A DNA stretch of 64,000 nucleotides from Microcyclospora pomicola (GCA_002786065.1 NHNY01000002.1:744001-808000); one strand, 5' to 3'. Counted from the first letter of the stretch, positions 1 to 12,461 are shown. Notes: generated by a model from the letters alone, not told the origin. Numbers and translations are program-made.

Positions 1-795
1 CTGCGCTTGGTCTTTATGTTGCTGGTTAAGGAAGGCTGATCAGGAATAGGTCAACCAGTGATGCATGAGAATGAAACATTATTCCGTTTAATGATATCGC
101 AATGAGTTCATGGCAATGTATATAATTTGAAGAATTTTGTGACTTGTAGCATAATAGCATGAAATAATTTCCAATCGATCTAAATTCTTTCTGAAACCTC
201 TCACTAGACCTATTGTATTGGCTTCTTTTGCAAGACCTGGCGAATTGTCATCGTACTCATCTCGCATGTACGATGTTAAAATCGCAAAGGTTTCACTACG
301 CGATTGCTGTAGGAGATGGGCCTTACCGACCTGAACCACTAAACTCCTGTATCGGCTCTTCGAACGTTGCCTCTGGCGTATGTTCTGCGATGGATGCGTG
401 TGATCATCAGCAGAGGACGAGAAGTAATAATAATGCAGACCCAAAAGCTTGTCCTCAACGCTTAATAATCCTGATCGTCGTAGCCCTGACGTGCCTGAGC
501 AAAAGTTGCTGCTTGACCGCTTTGCACGAGCTTCTTGGCGCGCCGTGCTGCAAGCATCGCCAATCTTTTGGCTGATATCGCCCCCACCATACATGAGAAC
601 TCCCATAGTTCCAACACGTGCATATTGCTTCTTCACACACGAAACTGCATTACCCGCATATCATCCATACCCAACAGTCTGATCCGACCACTGTCAGACT
701 GCCCAACCATTTTCCACACCAACTGGGACCCGAGTTCTTGCAACCACAGACCCCCAGACATATTCTTTTAATCCCTGGCCACACCTCACGGCACC
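1..795. other. Left-edge intergenic region upstream of the importin gene
   Basis: No gene is firmly supported here. The first 200 bases are AT-rich. On the minus strand, 590 down to 462 holds a 42-codon ATG frame whose C-terminal half is Ala/Arg/Gln-rich and looks protein-like, but I could not place it in a family or build a convincing longer model. The other open frames overlap one another on both strands and look like chance. The last 100 bases before the importin start are pyrimidine-rich, as is common upstream of fungal start codons. Confidence 0.5.
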
Positions 796-3700
796 ATGGA
801 TGCCTCTGGGCTCAGGCAACGCATTCAAGCCACACTCAGCCATGGCGCAGACGTACGCGGACAGGCGGAAGTGGAGCTGAAGCAGGTGCGTAGAAAATGA
901 AGGTTACACATGATGAGACAGAACAGCTCGCTCACAGTCGGCCAGGCGGAAGAAAGCCCTGGCTTTCTGGATGCTTTGCTTAGCATTTTGGAAGCAGAGC
1001 AGGATACGGCGGTAAGACAAGGAGGTACGTGCTGCCCTCTGGAATGTGGAGTGTGGAACGACATAGGGAATCATTACTGACCCACGTGCAGCCGCCGTAT
1101 ACTTCAAGAACCGCATCAATAAAGGCTGGACCAAGCCTGATGACAGCGACAACCCGAACCCCATCACCGACGAAGAGAAGTCCACGGTCCGTTCGCGCAT
1201 CGTCCCCGTCCTCGCCCACGCCCAACCGAACGTCCGAGCACACCTCATCGTCGCCCTGCAAAAGATCCTCCACTACGATTTCCCCAAACAATGGCCCGAG
1301 TTCGTGGACATCACCATCGGCCTCCTCAACGCATCAGACGTGTCGTCCGTGTTCGCCGGGTTGCAGTGTCTGTTGGCGATATGCAGGACATACAGGTTCA
1401 AGCTGGGAGACTCTCGCGGCGATTTCGACAAGATCGTTGAGGTGACGTTCCCACAACTCCTGACCATCGGAAATAGCTTGGTGCAAGAGACGAGTCTAGA
1501 AGCTGGGGAGATGCTGAGAACCGTGTTGAAGGCATACAAGCACGCCATCTACTTTGAGCTGCCACAACCGCTACGGCCTCACCAGGCTATGGTCGATTGG
1601 TGTTCGCTGTTCTTAAGAGTAGTTGCAAAGGAGGCACCGGAGAGTTCGATGATGGAAGACCTGGATGAACGAGAACTGAACCATTGGTGGAAGTCAAAGA
1701 AGTGGGCATACGTCAACCTGAATCGCCTCTTTGTGCGGTACGGTAACCCTGCCAGCTTGCAGAAAGGCAATGGGGATGATTATACAGAGGTTGCGAAATC
1801 TTTCATCAGCAATTTCGCTCCCGAGATCTTGAAGGGATACCTGCAGCAGATCGATGGCTGGGTGCAAAAGCGGGTCTGGCTGAGCAAGCCCTGCCTTTCG
1901 TATACCCTTGCATTCATGGACGAATGCGTCAAGCCGAAGACGATGTGGGATTGTCTCAAACCACACATGGGTGTCTTGATCGAGCACCTGCTGTTCCCCG
2001 TCCTTTGCCAGTCGGACGACGACCTGGCGCAGTTCGACGATGAGCCCGCAGAATATCTCCATCGCAAACTCAACTTCTACGAAGAAGTCTCCGCCCCTGA
2101 TGTCGCGGCGACCAACTTCCTTGTCACCCTCACCAAAGCTCGGCGGAAGCAGACTTTCGAAGTCCTGAACTTCATCAACAACATCGTCAACAAGTACGAA
2201 GCTGCACCGGACAACGAGAAGAACCCCCGTGAGAAGGAAGGAGCACTCCGCATGATCGGAACCCTGGCCAATGTGATTCTTGGGAAGAAGAGTCCGATCG
2301 CTGACCAGGTCGAGTATTTCTTCGTCCGGCACGTCTTCCCTGAGTTTAGGAGTCCTCATGGTTTCCTACGTGCCCGTGCATGCGATACGCTCGAGAAGTT
2401 CGAATCGCTGGACTTCAAGGATCCGAACAACCTCACCATCATCTACCGCAATATCCTGGAATCCATGGCCGATCCTGCTCTACCTGTTCGGGTAGAGGCC
2501 GCGCTCGCCCTCCAACCTCTGATCCGCCATGACCCTATCCGAACGATGATGCAACAAAATATCCCACAGATCATGCAGCAGCTTTTGAAGCTAGCAAATG
2601 AGGTCGATGTGGATGCGCTTGCCAATGTGATGGAGGACTTCGTGGAGGTGTTTGCTGCTGAGCTTACTCCCTTCGCCGTCGCACTGAGCGAACAGCTCCG
2701 TGACACATACGTCCGAATCGTGAGAGAGCTCATCGAGCGCAATCAGAGCAAAGATGGCGAGGGAGACTATGGTGACTTCCTGGACGACAAGAGTATCACT
2801 GCCCTTGGTGTCTTGCAAACGATCGGAACTCTCATCCTGACATTGGAGAGCACGCCGGACGTTCTGGCTCACCTTGAACAAATTCTCATGCCTGTCATCA
2901 CCATCACCCTGGAACACAAGCTGTACGATCTGTACAACGAGGTCTTCGAGATCATCGACAGCTGCACATTTGCTGCGAAAATCATCTCCCCCACTATGTG
3001 GCAGGCCTTCGAGCTGATCCACGCCACCTTCAAGTCTGGCGCAGAGCTCTACCTTGAGGATATGCTCCCGGCGTTAGAGAACTTCGTCAACTATGGCTGG
3101 CCCAAGCTGCTGGAGACCCGTCCATACCTGGAAGCGATGGTGGACATGGTGAAAACCATTTTCAAGGACGAAAAAGTGGGTGGCGTCGATCGCATCTGCG
3201 GCTGCAAGCTCGCCGAAATTCTCATGCTCAACATGAAGAACGGTATTGATGATTTCGTGCCCGAGTTCATCCAGCTCGCCATGACTGTCCTGATTAACGA
3301 CGAGCTGAAGGTCAAGTCATATAGAATTCACTTGATGGAGATGGTCATCAACGCCATCTACTATGACCCTCGACTCGCATTGTCCGTGATGGAAGCGAAT
3401 GGCTGGACGAACAAGTTCTTCAGTCTGTGGTTCTCCAGCATTGACAGCTTCAGCCGTGTGCACGACAAAAAGCTTTCGATCGGTGCCATCACGGCGCTGC
3501 TGACACTCCGCGCGGATGAAGTCCCGACCAGTGTGCAGCCTGGCTGGCCCAGACTGTTGCAGGGCATCGTCCGGCTGTTCCAAACCTTGCCGTCTGCTCT
3601 GAAGGCGCGTCTGGAGGCACAGCAGGAGGACGACTTCGGCCTCGGAGGTGAATACGATGACGAAGAGGAAGAAGAGGAATGGGAGGGTGAAGATTGGGAG

Positions 3701-4119
3701 AATGAAGAGAATGAGGAGACGACCGATGTCAAGGATGAGAGCACAGCATATCTTGACTTCCTAAGTCAACAAGCCTCCAAATTCAATGCTGCCGTTGGCG
3801 AGGATGAGGGCGAGGACGACCTTGAGGAAGAAAGTCTACTGGAAACTCCGCTTGATCAAATGGAGCCTTACAGTCTGTTCAAGGAGACGCTTACTGGTGA
3901 GTCTTTTTGCACCCAACTCGTGATATGAAATATGCTGACCTGAAGCCTCTAGCCATGAACGCCCAGCAACCTCAATTCTATGCCCAGCTCGTCGGCGCCC
4001 TCCAGCCCGAGCAGGAACAAGTCCTCAAGTCTGCCTTCGAGAACGCCGACCGCATCGTGGCGGAGCGTGCAGCGGCGGCAGCAGCATTGGCCGCGGAGCA
4101 GGCGAACGGCACGACTTAG
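796..4119 (+). CDS. Importin-beta family nuclear transport receptor, Sxm1/Nmd5 (importin-7/8) type
   Basis: A karyopherin that carries cargo through nuclear pores and releases it on binding Ran-GTP. I read four exons: 796-885, 946-1024, 1092-3896 and 3953-4119, giving 1046 residues. The N-terminus has the importin-N pattern: a QAEVELKQ helix, then AEESPGFLDALL and AAVYFKNRINKGW after splicing, then the VRAHLIVALQKILHYDFPKQWPEF helix pair. The middle is HEAT-type alpha-helical repeat throughout. Near residues 920-960 there is a strongly acidic Glu/Asp run, typical of this subfamily. The first two exons were chosen because they restore the conserved N-terminus; an alternative acceptor at 921 would insert eight residues (NSSLTVGQ). 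The last exon encodes an Ala-rich tail. Whether the orthologue is Sxm1 or Nmd5 cannot be settled by eye. Confidence 0.9.
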
Positions 4120-5195
4120 TACTCTTGCCCCGCCGCTCAGCAACGCCGAAATGCCATCTGTCCGCCACTTCTTCCTTTCTTCTTCAATGACCATGATACC
4201 CCTTTACTTCCAAAACCCAACCTTCCCCTTTTCCCTGCGTCAACCTTTCCTTCACATATGGCCGCCGTTCTGTGATGGCCGTCGTCCTTCGACAAATGAT
4301 GCATATGATGGTGGCGCAGCAATGGAAGAGCTTCGGAATTTGGGTGGCGGACGACGGACGTCTCTACATGCATCTAAGCTGATATACGAGGTGTTCAAAG
4401 AACGTGGAACAAGAGCTTCAATGGGCTTCTTTCCTCTCAGTTGCTCTCTTTTTTTATGAGGGTAAGCCGAAGGGAAAATCGAAGGAAGGTGTACCATGGA
4501 TCGTGGGCGACGCTCGTCGGACGCTTTGCACCTTAGTGCTTGCAAAAGAAGAAGTGGCGGTGCGACATGGTCCAGGGAACACTAAAAAGTGATAAATGAA
4601 AAGACAGAAGAAGTCATTCGCCCGCAAGGACGGAGTTCTCGGTATATACCTAAGTAGGTAGGTAGATAAGGTAGGTAGGTATGCAAGGGAGGAGAATTGA
4701 GCGCCGCTATTCCTGACGGTCATTTTGGCATGTTATCTTTTCGGTGAAAGTGAGTGAGTATGTGGTCGTTTTGTATGGTTATCGAGCTAGGAGATGAGAG
4801 ATCGTTCGTCCTCGCTCCTCGTCCGTCACTGCATTGGCGCGTTGTGGAGGTCGTGTTCGTTCGCCAGGAACCCTTTTATGCGGAGTTTGGTTGCGTCGGG
4901 CATTGCTTTGGTTATATGTACATTCATGTATCGCTGACCAGCGTCCTTGTACTGTTTACTTGCATGTTCTCGTGCTCGTACGTAGCCATACAACGAGCAG
5001 CCGAACTTAGATAAATGGACGTACATAGGTACACACAGCACAGCACACACGATCGATTACGAAGCACAACGAATATGAGTCCGCTGGAGTGCAAGTCTTG
5101 CATTCCTATTTTATGCAGATCACAACTAGCCAAGCTACATGTCTCTCGTCTCTTCTCGTTCCGTGCCTGGGCCAGCAACATCACAGCGCGAACTT
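4120..5195. other. Convergent intergenic region (importin / Tof1)
   Basis: This 1.08 kb lies between the 3' ends of two converging genes and should hold both 3' UTRs. The open frames are short, overlap on both strands and have no family resemblance, so I call no gene. The only structure I see is a TAGG-type tandem tract at 4651-4682, listed separately. Confidence 0.6.
4651..4682. repeat. Imperfect TAGG/GTAG tandem tract
   Basis: About 32 bases made of repeated TAGG units interrupted once by GATAA. The tract sits in the 3' intergenic space. Scattered TAGGTA/TACCTA words recur elsewhere in this window's intergenic DNA, for example near 18080 and 38560-38620. Confidence 0.6.
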
Positions 5196-8100
5196 TCACT
5201 CGTCATCGCTATCGTCGTCGAAGATGAATCCAGCTCGTCGCCGTGGGGCAGGCTTGGAAGAAGGCACCGCATCCTCGTTCTCGTTCTCGTTCTCGTCGTC
5301 GTCCTCATTCTTGTCGTCATTGGTTGGCCCACGTCCCGCGCCGGCTGTGTGAACGTTGATGGACAAGTCGGCGAGCGGCCGTGCCACCTTCTCACGCGGA
5401 CTCGCGGCGACGGTCTGTGAGGTCGAGGGCGTGGACGCTGCATCCGGCTCTTCGGCTTCCGCGTCGCTATCGGCGTTGCTCTCCTCGTCGCTTGAAATTT
5501 CCAGGCGCGTTACACGCTTCCGTTGAGGCGGAGGACTGGAGTCTGCGTCGCTGGCGTCGCTCATGAGCTCGTCTTCATCCTCGTCGCTCGCGACGCTGAC
5601 TTTTCGCTTCTTCGATGTGGGCTTCGTGGGTGGAATTGCGGGTTTCTTCCTTTTCTTCTTAGCACCCTGCTCGTCGTCGGATTGCCGGTCGTTCAGCATT
5701 GCACTGGTCACGATGCCTGCAATTTTTTTCCTCCGCTCCTCTTCCAGCCGGAAGAACTCCGCGTCTCGTTCCTCGTCACTCTCATCATCCTCGGCAGCGA
5801 CGTACAACTCGCTCTTGATCTTCCTGTTTCTTTCCCGTTCCCGCCGCAGCCTCTCAGCAGCACGTTCGTCTGCTTGTTCTTCGGTGAGTTCCGTATGGTT
5901 CCGTGGCATTAATCGGCGACGCTTCTTCGGTTTCTCGACCCCGGCCTTTCGCGGCTCTGGAAGGTTGGCAGGGAACAACATGCCCATATCATCTTCCGAG
6001 TCCGAGCCAACCGTGATTGCTTCAGTACGACGGGAGGTGGATTTGTTACGGACAAGATCCTCAGCGGTGCTGCCATCCTCGAACGTAGGAGGGTCGAACT
6101 CGGTCTTGTTAATGTCGTTCATAGCCTCCAGCAATTTCTCCGACGTCAATTCTGACGGTATGACCCATACGGCTTCGACATCTTCTGCAGCGCCTAAGCG
6201 TTCAAACCCCAAAGTTTTCAGAATCAAACGAAGGTACTTATCCGAGAAAAGTTGTGCTTTGCGCTCATCGTTCTCGGGATTGAGGAAGATTGTTGGAGGG
6301 GTTTGCTCACGAACCTCATCATCTCCTTCTATTTGTGGAACAGATGCTTGCGCATCATGCCATGCTTGTCGTTCGTCGGCAGCGCGTTGCAACTCACTCT
6401 TGATCCACTTCAAAGCATCCGACTTGCCTTTATCGACCATGAGGCTTGCAGCAACTGCTAGCCGTGTTCCCTCATCCACCGATCCCTTCATTTCCAGTTC
6501 GGCAGGGGCACGCGGCGCCTTCTGCTCCACGACGCGATCGAACCCATTCTGTAGGTAGAACATTGAGCTAGATACCTTCGAAAAGAGCATCTCCACCGCA
6601 CACATTTCTCTCCAGGCCCCACTTTCTGATTCACACTCGATCCATTTGATGCACCGTCGGAAGATCTGTTGGATGAGCTGTTGCCAGTCATTGAAACCCT
6701 CTGTTTTTGAGTCAAGACCCTCGGGACCTTTGATCATCTTATGTAGAAGCTGCAGAATGTCAACGCGGAAGACCAGGATTGCCAGCTCTTGCTTAAACAC
6801 GAGACGGTACAGATATCGATGACATCGTTTCAGCTGTGCCGGCGAGAGGTCCCGATAGAAATGTAACATTGCCACATAAGTGTTGACGCAACCTTGGGAC
6901 AGGAATTTGGCGCTGAATCGAGCGAAATCGAACTTGCGCTCTGATACCATTCGATATGCTTCGCGCTCTTCCTCGGCGGCCTCATCTGCGTCGTCCTGCG
7001 CATCCGCACTGCCGCGACCTTCCTGCTGCTTTTTTTTCCGGGCGTGGCGTTTTGACCGAATGGTGAGATCGGCGTTCTGCTTGCTGTATCGCTCAAGCAT
7101 CCGCACAAAGACGTGTACGCATTCCGTTATGCTATCCAGGTATACAAATCCTTGAGTAGTGTACCCTCGCAGTATCTGGACGATTCGGTCATGTGTTGCC
7201 TCTTCGTAGAAAATGCGGCTCTGAATGTTCTCCGCAATCTCCTGGTCCTCCTCATCCTTGCTCTCGGCCATTGATTGCACCGTAAGCAGAATTTGTGTGA
7301 AACACAGCAGTGTTGCTTGCAGATCTTGCCAGCTCTTTTCATCAAATGCACGCTGCATGTTTCTGTTCAGCAGCACAAAGGTCTCCTGATCGAGTACTGC
7401 CGCGATATATGCAAAAGTGTTGTCTTCGCTGTTGACCGGCACGGGTCGATCAGAATGCCATGCACGCTCCCGCCGAGTCTGGTCGCGTCGCGCGGACTCT
7501 GCATCCAGAAACCAGTGAACGAGATAGAAGTACTGTCGCTTGGTCTTTGGCTCAATACCCTCGCTCTCGCGCTCGATCGCCTTGCGAATACTGGAGAAAA
7601 GAGGATTGAATGACGAGTCCAGGAAGTCTTCCACGAAGCTTCGAAGGTTCTCTCGTGCGCTTTCAGCAAGATCGACACGCATCCCAAAATCGGATTGCTC
7701 GTTGAACTCTTGCGCGAGCTTACCGCGAGGTCTCGCCTTGTTGAACTTCTTACTAGCATCCATCTGATACAGCGTCGTTGACTCGTTGGTGATTGTGCTC
7801 TGCCCCGTTACTGTCGACACTTTCATGTCATCGCGCTTGACCCAGATCATCGTTCCGAACCGATTGTGTCGTGATGGTGCGTGCTTCTTGTAGCCGTTCA
7901 ACATAGCCTTTTCTTGTTGCATGAGACTCTGCAGCTCGTTCGTTTCCTCGGTTGTCAACTGCTCCTTCTTCATGAACAGCTTTTTCGGGTCGACCCCTTT
8001 CAGCAGATGGAACAAGATCTCCAGCAGGACAACAATGTGATCTTGGAACTCGTCATTGGCGCCTGAGCCGATGGTGAGCAACAAGCTGAACACGTCCTGG

Positions 8101-8799
8101 ACGGAAAATGCGTCGATAGTCGAAGATCTGCTGATCTCATTTTCGTCACCTTGCGAAGGAAGATGTTGTGGTTGTGTGATCATGGCCAGGTTCCGAAACA
8201 AGTACAAAACGAGCTTGATCGTGCCTTCATCACGGCTCGAGCGCTCTCGTTTCGATTGCGCCATACAAGGCAGCGCAATGCTGACTACCGTACGCAGGAC
8301 ATTGGCAAATTCGTGATGCAGCAAAGCACGCTTGTATCCGACTTGCGCTAGCTGGAGGTAGGGTAGGTGTCGCAGGTTGTTCACCGTCGTCTTCTCTTCT
8401 TCCAGGTCGAATGGCCATGTCAGACTGGTCGCTAAGTTCAAACATGCGAGCGCAATCTTCCCCTTGTATGCACTCTCCGTTACCTCATCTTGCCATTGTG
8501 CGAGGATCTGTACGAGGTCGCCCTTGACCAGGTTTGCTTCGGCGAGACATCGTTTGACGTCTATGACAAAGTCAGCACCATCATACCACTTCCAAAACTG
8601 GAATCGCCTCACCATATCGAAGCAGCTTATCATCGTACAGCCTGATCCATCTCAAGATATCTTGAAGTGCAGCGAGTGCATCGTCTCCGACCGCGTATGT
8701 ATCGTCATATGTCGAGCTGCCACCCACAGCATTGACCAGTGAGTAGACATATGCTCGAACCTCCGGGTCGACCGTCTCACTCTTCTCCCATAATTCCAT
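5196..8799 (-). CDS. tof1: Tof1/Swi1 (Timeless) replication fork protection complex subunit
   Basis: Works with Csm3 at the replication fork: it stabilises paused forks, supports the S-phase checkpoint and helps sister cohesion. Two exons on the minus strand, 8799-8613 and 8560-5196, give 1183 residues. The 52-nt intron restores the family's N-terminus: VDPEVRAYVYSLVNAVGG, then DILRWIRLYD, then the join LLRY/DVKRCLAEANLVKGDL, which is the hallmark Timeless start. The Timeless domain continues through LPYLQLAQVGYKRALLHHEF and LFRNLAMI. The last 300 residues are low-complexity, alternating acidic and Lys/Arg runs, ending FDDDSDDE. The length matches fungal Tof1 (about 1000-1250). The gene converges on the importin and runs head-to-tail after slt11. 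Confidence 0.93.
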
Positions 8800-9335
8800 C
8801 GCATAGGTCGCTCTGGTCGTTGCATCAAATCATTACTCGAAGTGTAGTTATGTTTGACTTGGAGTCGGCTTCGGGAGACGCGAGCGCGTGTTAGCGCGAC
8901 ACGGTCGAAGTGGATGACTAAGGAACATTTAGCCCTCTTCGTCACAATCTCTGGCTCTCGACCACTATTTAATTCAAGCACCTTGCAATCTGATCGTAAT
9001 GTTCTAAGAAAATGGTGATTCACCTTGAGGGTATGTGAGAGCATTTTGTGGAGCTTTCACCGCAGACGTACGCAGATGCGGTGCGTACTTCACACTAGCA
9101 GCGTGTGATACACAACACTAGGACGAGCGCATCTGCGAAGGTAGCGAGGAAAACAGCTTGATAGGGACATCATCTTCATTTAGCATTCTGGCGCGTGTAT
9201 ACCGGTCTTGCGGATTCTGATCGATCGGCCAGAGAATTTCAAGGTCATGTACGCATGATAGTACATGGACAAAACAACGCCGAACTCCTCGCTGTTCAAA
9301 AAGCCAAGCCGTGCATGCATGAGCTCCCAAGGGAA
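8800..9335. other. Intergenic region between Tof1 and Slt11 genes
   Basis: These 536 bases hold the 5' region of the Tof1 gene and the 3' end of the Slt11 gene, both on the minus strand. I see no credible further gene. Confidence 0.5.
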
Positions 9336-10526
9336 TCACTCCCCTGCCATCGCGGCGTACTCCACATTGTCTTGTCCGGGGGGCGGGGCAATCGCGAGGC
9401 TATCAAGATTGCCGGTCGTCGAGGAGGCAGCAGGTCCGCCTGTGAGCATTGCTTGTTCACGAGTGTCTGCAATACGCTTCGGCGCGCCCTGGTCCATCTG
9501 TCTGGCTGACCTCGCATTCTCTAGTCTCTGGTCGCGATCCATATTGTCCAGAGGCTTCGGGCGTCCCCATTGAACACGTAGCGGCACGCCTTTAACCACA
9601 GCTCGTCCCTGGCAGGCGGCTGCTCCTGTCTCGGCACTAGCACGGTCGATGTAGTTCACAAACGCGCAATGCGAGCGGTGCGAACATACTAAGCTTCGCA
9701 GTGCACCGTATTGCTGGAAGAATGTTCGTATCTCGTGTTCAGGCAAGTCATCCTCGACGCCGGTGACAAATAATGAGGTGATGTTTCGGTCGTCTGGTGG
9801 AAGGATATCCGCGGGCTGTGGTGGAAGAGCTGCAGCGGACGGGAATGCTTTGCCGCCTCTGGCACCGCCTCTTCCACCTCCTCTACCACCCCTAGCACCA
9901 TTACCCCGGGTTGCTGTACTGGTGTTTCCGCCATATGCTGAGCCGTACTGTGATTTCGCGGTTCGGATAGGACCCGGATTATGCGACCCTTCACTTCCTC
10001 CTGCGCCCTCCAACAGTTTTGGTCCGCCCTCGCTTTCTTCTGCCTCCAATCTCCTTTGTTTCTTGTAATATGGCTCATTGCTCGCCAAACGCCTCAACAA
10101 CTCCCTCGCCTTCTCGTCCGTCTTTTCATATCCTTCCAGACCCCGACCCTCTTCAATTTCGCGTTCGTTATTTTGTGCGAAATATTCTCGGTTCACCTCC
10201 GACTGGGGTCCAGGCGCTACCATTTTCAGTGCGGCATCTCTGATCGTGATCGGTAGGCCAAAATTGAGATCAAGCATACAGCACTGACAACAGTTCTTCA
10301 GTCTGGCGCACGTCAAGCATATTCCAGTGCGCTTTTGTCGTGATGTGCGATCGGCCTTCCATTTGAAGATGGTGAACGGTCTCGTACATAACTTGCACTC
10401 CGCGCCATAGTCTTCTTTGAGCATCTGCACATATGGATTGTCGGGAAGACAGCGTTCGCATACTGAAGGGAAGTCGGTGGTCTCCCAGCCAGAGCGATTC
10501 AGATCTTGCTTGATTTGTGGTGGCAT
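9336..10526 (-). CDS. slt11: Slt11/Ecm2/Cwf5 (RBM22-type) pre-mRNA splicing factor
   Basis: A component of the NineTeen-associated spliceosome core that contacts U6 and U2/U6 RNA and helps activate the catalytic centre. A single uninterrupted frame of 396 residues. The N-terminal third is a multi-cysteine zinc-binding module: paired cysteines in CERC, CKLC, CLTC and CCQCC within the first 85 residues, with the SGWE start and NPYVQMLKEDYGAECKLC that typify the family. A Gly/Arg-rich linker follows at about residues 195-225. An RRM lies at about 235-315 (SLFVTGVEDDLPE, then CAFVNYIDR as RNP1, then LRVQWGRPK). The ATG is the first in frame and in good context. Confidence 0.92.
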   Translation of the reverse strand: MPPQIKQDLNRSGWETTDFPSVCERCLPDNPYVQMLKEDYGAECKLCTRPFTIFKWKADRTSRQKRTGICLTCARLKNCCQCCMLDLNFGLPITIRDAALKMVAPGPQSEVNREYFAQNNEREIEEGRGLEGYEKTDEKARELLRRLASNEPYYKKQRRLEAEESEGGPKLLEGAGGSEGSHNPGPIRTAKSQYGSAYGGNTSTATRGNGARGGRGGGRGGARGGKAFPSAAALPPQPADILPPDDRNITSLFVTGVEDDLPEHEIRTFFQQYGALRSLVCSHRSHCAFVNYIDRASAETGAAACQGRAVVKGVPLRVQWGRPKPLDNMDRDQRLENARSARQMDQGAPKRIADTREQAMLTGGPAASSTTGNLDSLAIAPPPGQDNVEYAAMAGE

Positions 10527-10955
10527 GCTGGACGACGCTGTAACACAGCGGTGTGTTCAACGGCAGAGGTGAGTTGTGGTGGGTTGGAAAGCACACAATG
10601 TATTGGTTGGTAATGGCAGATCTCAAGACGTCAAGTCAATTAACTATTAGTCGCATACAAATCTTGCCTTACCTCAGCAGCAAGTCACATGTTCCCGCTG
10701 ATAAGATAAGCGACGCACGTTTCCGAGTTAGAGTTTCGGATCTGACTCGGAAATGCAGGGATTCGCGCTAGTCGCCCGTCGCCGCTCAATTTCTCTTGGG
10801 GCAGTCAAACAATCGTACCACTGGCTTGAGCCTCAACACTGTCAGGGTACTAATAACACTACGCTTGCCATTGAACTTCCACCTCCCTTTCTTCCGTTCA
10901 TTACACAATTCTCAACTTATCTTCGTTCTTTTCCGCTTTTCAGAACACAATCAAA
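10527..10955. promoter_or_regulatory. Divergent promoter region of slt11 and ERG6
   Basis: 429 bases separate the two start codons. The 90 bases before the ERG6 ATG are strongly pyrimidine-rich (runs of CCTCCCTTTCTTCC type), a usual fungal core promoter or 5' UTR character. I could not point to a sterol-response element with confidence. Confidence 0.4.
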
Positions 10956-12095
10956 ATGCCTGTCACCGCACTTGAGAAGCAAGATCTGCAGCGTGATGCA
11001 GCTTTCAAGGAAGCCCTGCATGGCAAGACTGGCGCATCCTCGAACAGCTTCATGAACATGCTCGGCAAGGACCATGTCGCCCAGAAGGCTGCTGTTGATG
11101 AATACTTCAAGCATTGGGACAACAAGGCCTCAGCCGACGAGACTGAGGAGACACGTGAAGCACGACGAGCCGAATATGCCACCCTCACTCGCCATTACTA
11201 CAACTTGGCCACCGACCTCTACGAGTACGGCTGGTCCCAGAGTTTCCACTTCTGCCGCTTCAGCAAGGGCGAGCCTTTCCGTCAAGCAATTGCCCGGCAC
11301 GAACACTACCTTGCACTGAAGATGGGCCTCCAGGAGAACATGCGGGTGCTAGATGTTGGTTGCGGTGTTGGAGGTCCAGCAAGAGAGATTGTCAAGTTCA
11401 GCGGTGCCAATGTTGTTGGATTGAACAACAACGATTATCAGATCGAACGCGCTACCAACTATGCTGCGAAGGAGGGTCTCTCGCACAAGCTCTCATACGT
11501 CAAGGGTGACTTCATGCAGATGTCGTTCGAGGATAACAGCTTCGATGCCGTCTATGCGATCGAAGCCACTGTTCACGCACCTTCCCTCGAGGGCATCTAC
11601 AGCGAAATCTTCCGTGTCCTCAAGCCAGGCGGTGTTTTTGGTGTCTACGAGTGGCTGATGACCGACAAATACAATAACGACGACCCGCACCACCGCGAGA
11701 TCCGTCTCGGTATCGAGCAGGGTGACGGTATTGCCAACATGGAGAAGATCGAGGTGGCACTCGCAGCAATGAAGGCAGCCGGCTTCGAGTTGGAGCTCAA
11801 CGAGGATCTTGCAGACCGACCAGATGAATTCCCCTGGTACTGGCCGTTGTCCGGTGAACTCAAATACATGCAGAGCATCTGGGACTTCCCCACGCTTGTG
11901 CGCATGACACATATTGGCCGTGGGCTGGCACACAGATTCGTTGGCGCTCTGGAAATGATCAAGTTGGCACCTCGGGGTACCCAGAAGACTGCCGACTCGC
12001 TGGCGGTAGCCGCTGACTGTCTGGTCGCTGGTGGAAAGGAGAAGCTTTTCACACCCATGTATCTCATGGTTGGCAGGAAGCCTAGCAAAGCATAG
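10956..12095 (+). CDS. ERG6: Sterol 24-C-methyltransferase (ERG6)
   Basis: Transfers a methyl group from S-adenosylmethionine to C-24 of the sterol side chain (zymosterol to fecosterol, or lanosterol to eburicol in filamentous fungi), a fungus-specific step of ergosterol synthesis at the ER and lipid droplets. A single exon of 379 residues, the usual length. Motifs: YYNLATDLYEYGWSQSFHF (sterol-binding Y/W region), the SAM site LDVGCGVGGPAREI at about residue 133, then NVVGLNNNDYQIERA, the post-I motif YAIEATVHAPSLEGIYSEIFRVLKPGG, and the C-terminal sterol methyltransferase domain ending MYLMVGRKP. The ATG follows a pyrimidine tract and lies in a TCAAAATG context. Confidence 0.97.
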   Translation: MPVTALEKQDLQRDAAFKEALHGKTGASSNSFMNMLGKDHVAQKAAVDEYFKHWDNKASADETEETREARRAEYATLTRHYYNLATDLYEYGWSQSFHFCRFSKGEPFRQAIARHEHYLALKMGLQENMRVLDVGCGVGGPAREIVKFSGANVVGLNNNDYQIERATNYAAKEGLSHKLSYVKGDFMQMSFEDNSFDAVYAIEATVHAPSLEGIYSEIFRVLKPGGVFGVYEWLMTDKYNNDDPHHREIRLGIEQGDGIANMEKIEVALAAMKAAGFELELNEDLADRPDEFPWYWPLSGELKYMQSIWDFPTLVRMTHIGRGLAHRFVGALEMIKLAPRGTQKTADSLAVAADCLVAGGKEKLFTPMYLMVGRKPSKA

Positions 12096-12461
12096 AGGCG
12101 CCAGTAATGGAAGAATTGTTGCAACTGGTCAAGAAGCATAGTGCAAGGCGTTATCACTGGTATCCGTTGGGGATCTTTGTATTGTACATCTAGAATATAC
12201 ATGCTTCATTGTACATGAGTAATAGGCTGTTGATAGCCGTCCCTAATTCGTCAGATGTTCGTCTCGTTGGAAAGTCCTGTCCTCTTGCGAATGCTCTAAG
12301 GAGCGCCCTCACCGAAGACAGCCTTTCACGGGCTCGTGGCAATATTTATCGTTGCCAACTTAAAGATCCTGTACGCCATGACTGGACGCAATACTCAGAA
12401 TCTCACTCTCCAACACGCAGCAGACGCCAGCAGTGCGCGATGCGTCTACTCCTGACTCATC
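12096..12461. other. Convergent intergenic region (ERG6 / MZM1)
   Basis: 366 bases between two converging stop codons, serving as 3' UTRs. I see no gene in it. Confidence 0.5.

Noticed and set aside
4651-4682. TAGG tract as telomere-like or centromere-like repeat
   Set aside because: It is only about 32 bases, imperfect and not TTAGGG; it lies between ordinary genes and is best read as a microsatellite.
5563-6558. 331-codon plus-strand Ser-rich frame inside the Tof1 gene
   Set aside because: It is the antisense shadow of the acidic and basic C-terminal region of Tof1; Asp/Glu codons read as Ser/Leu on the reverse strand.
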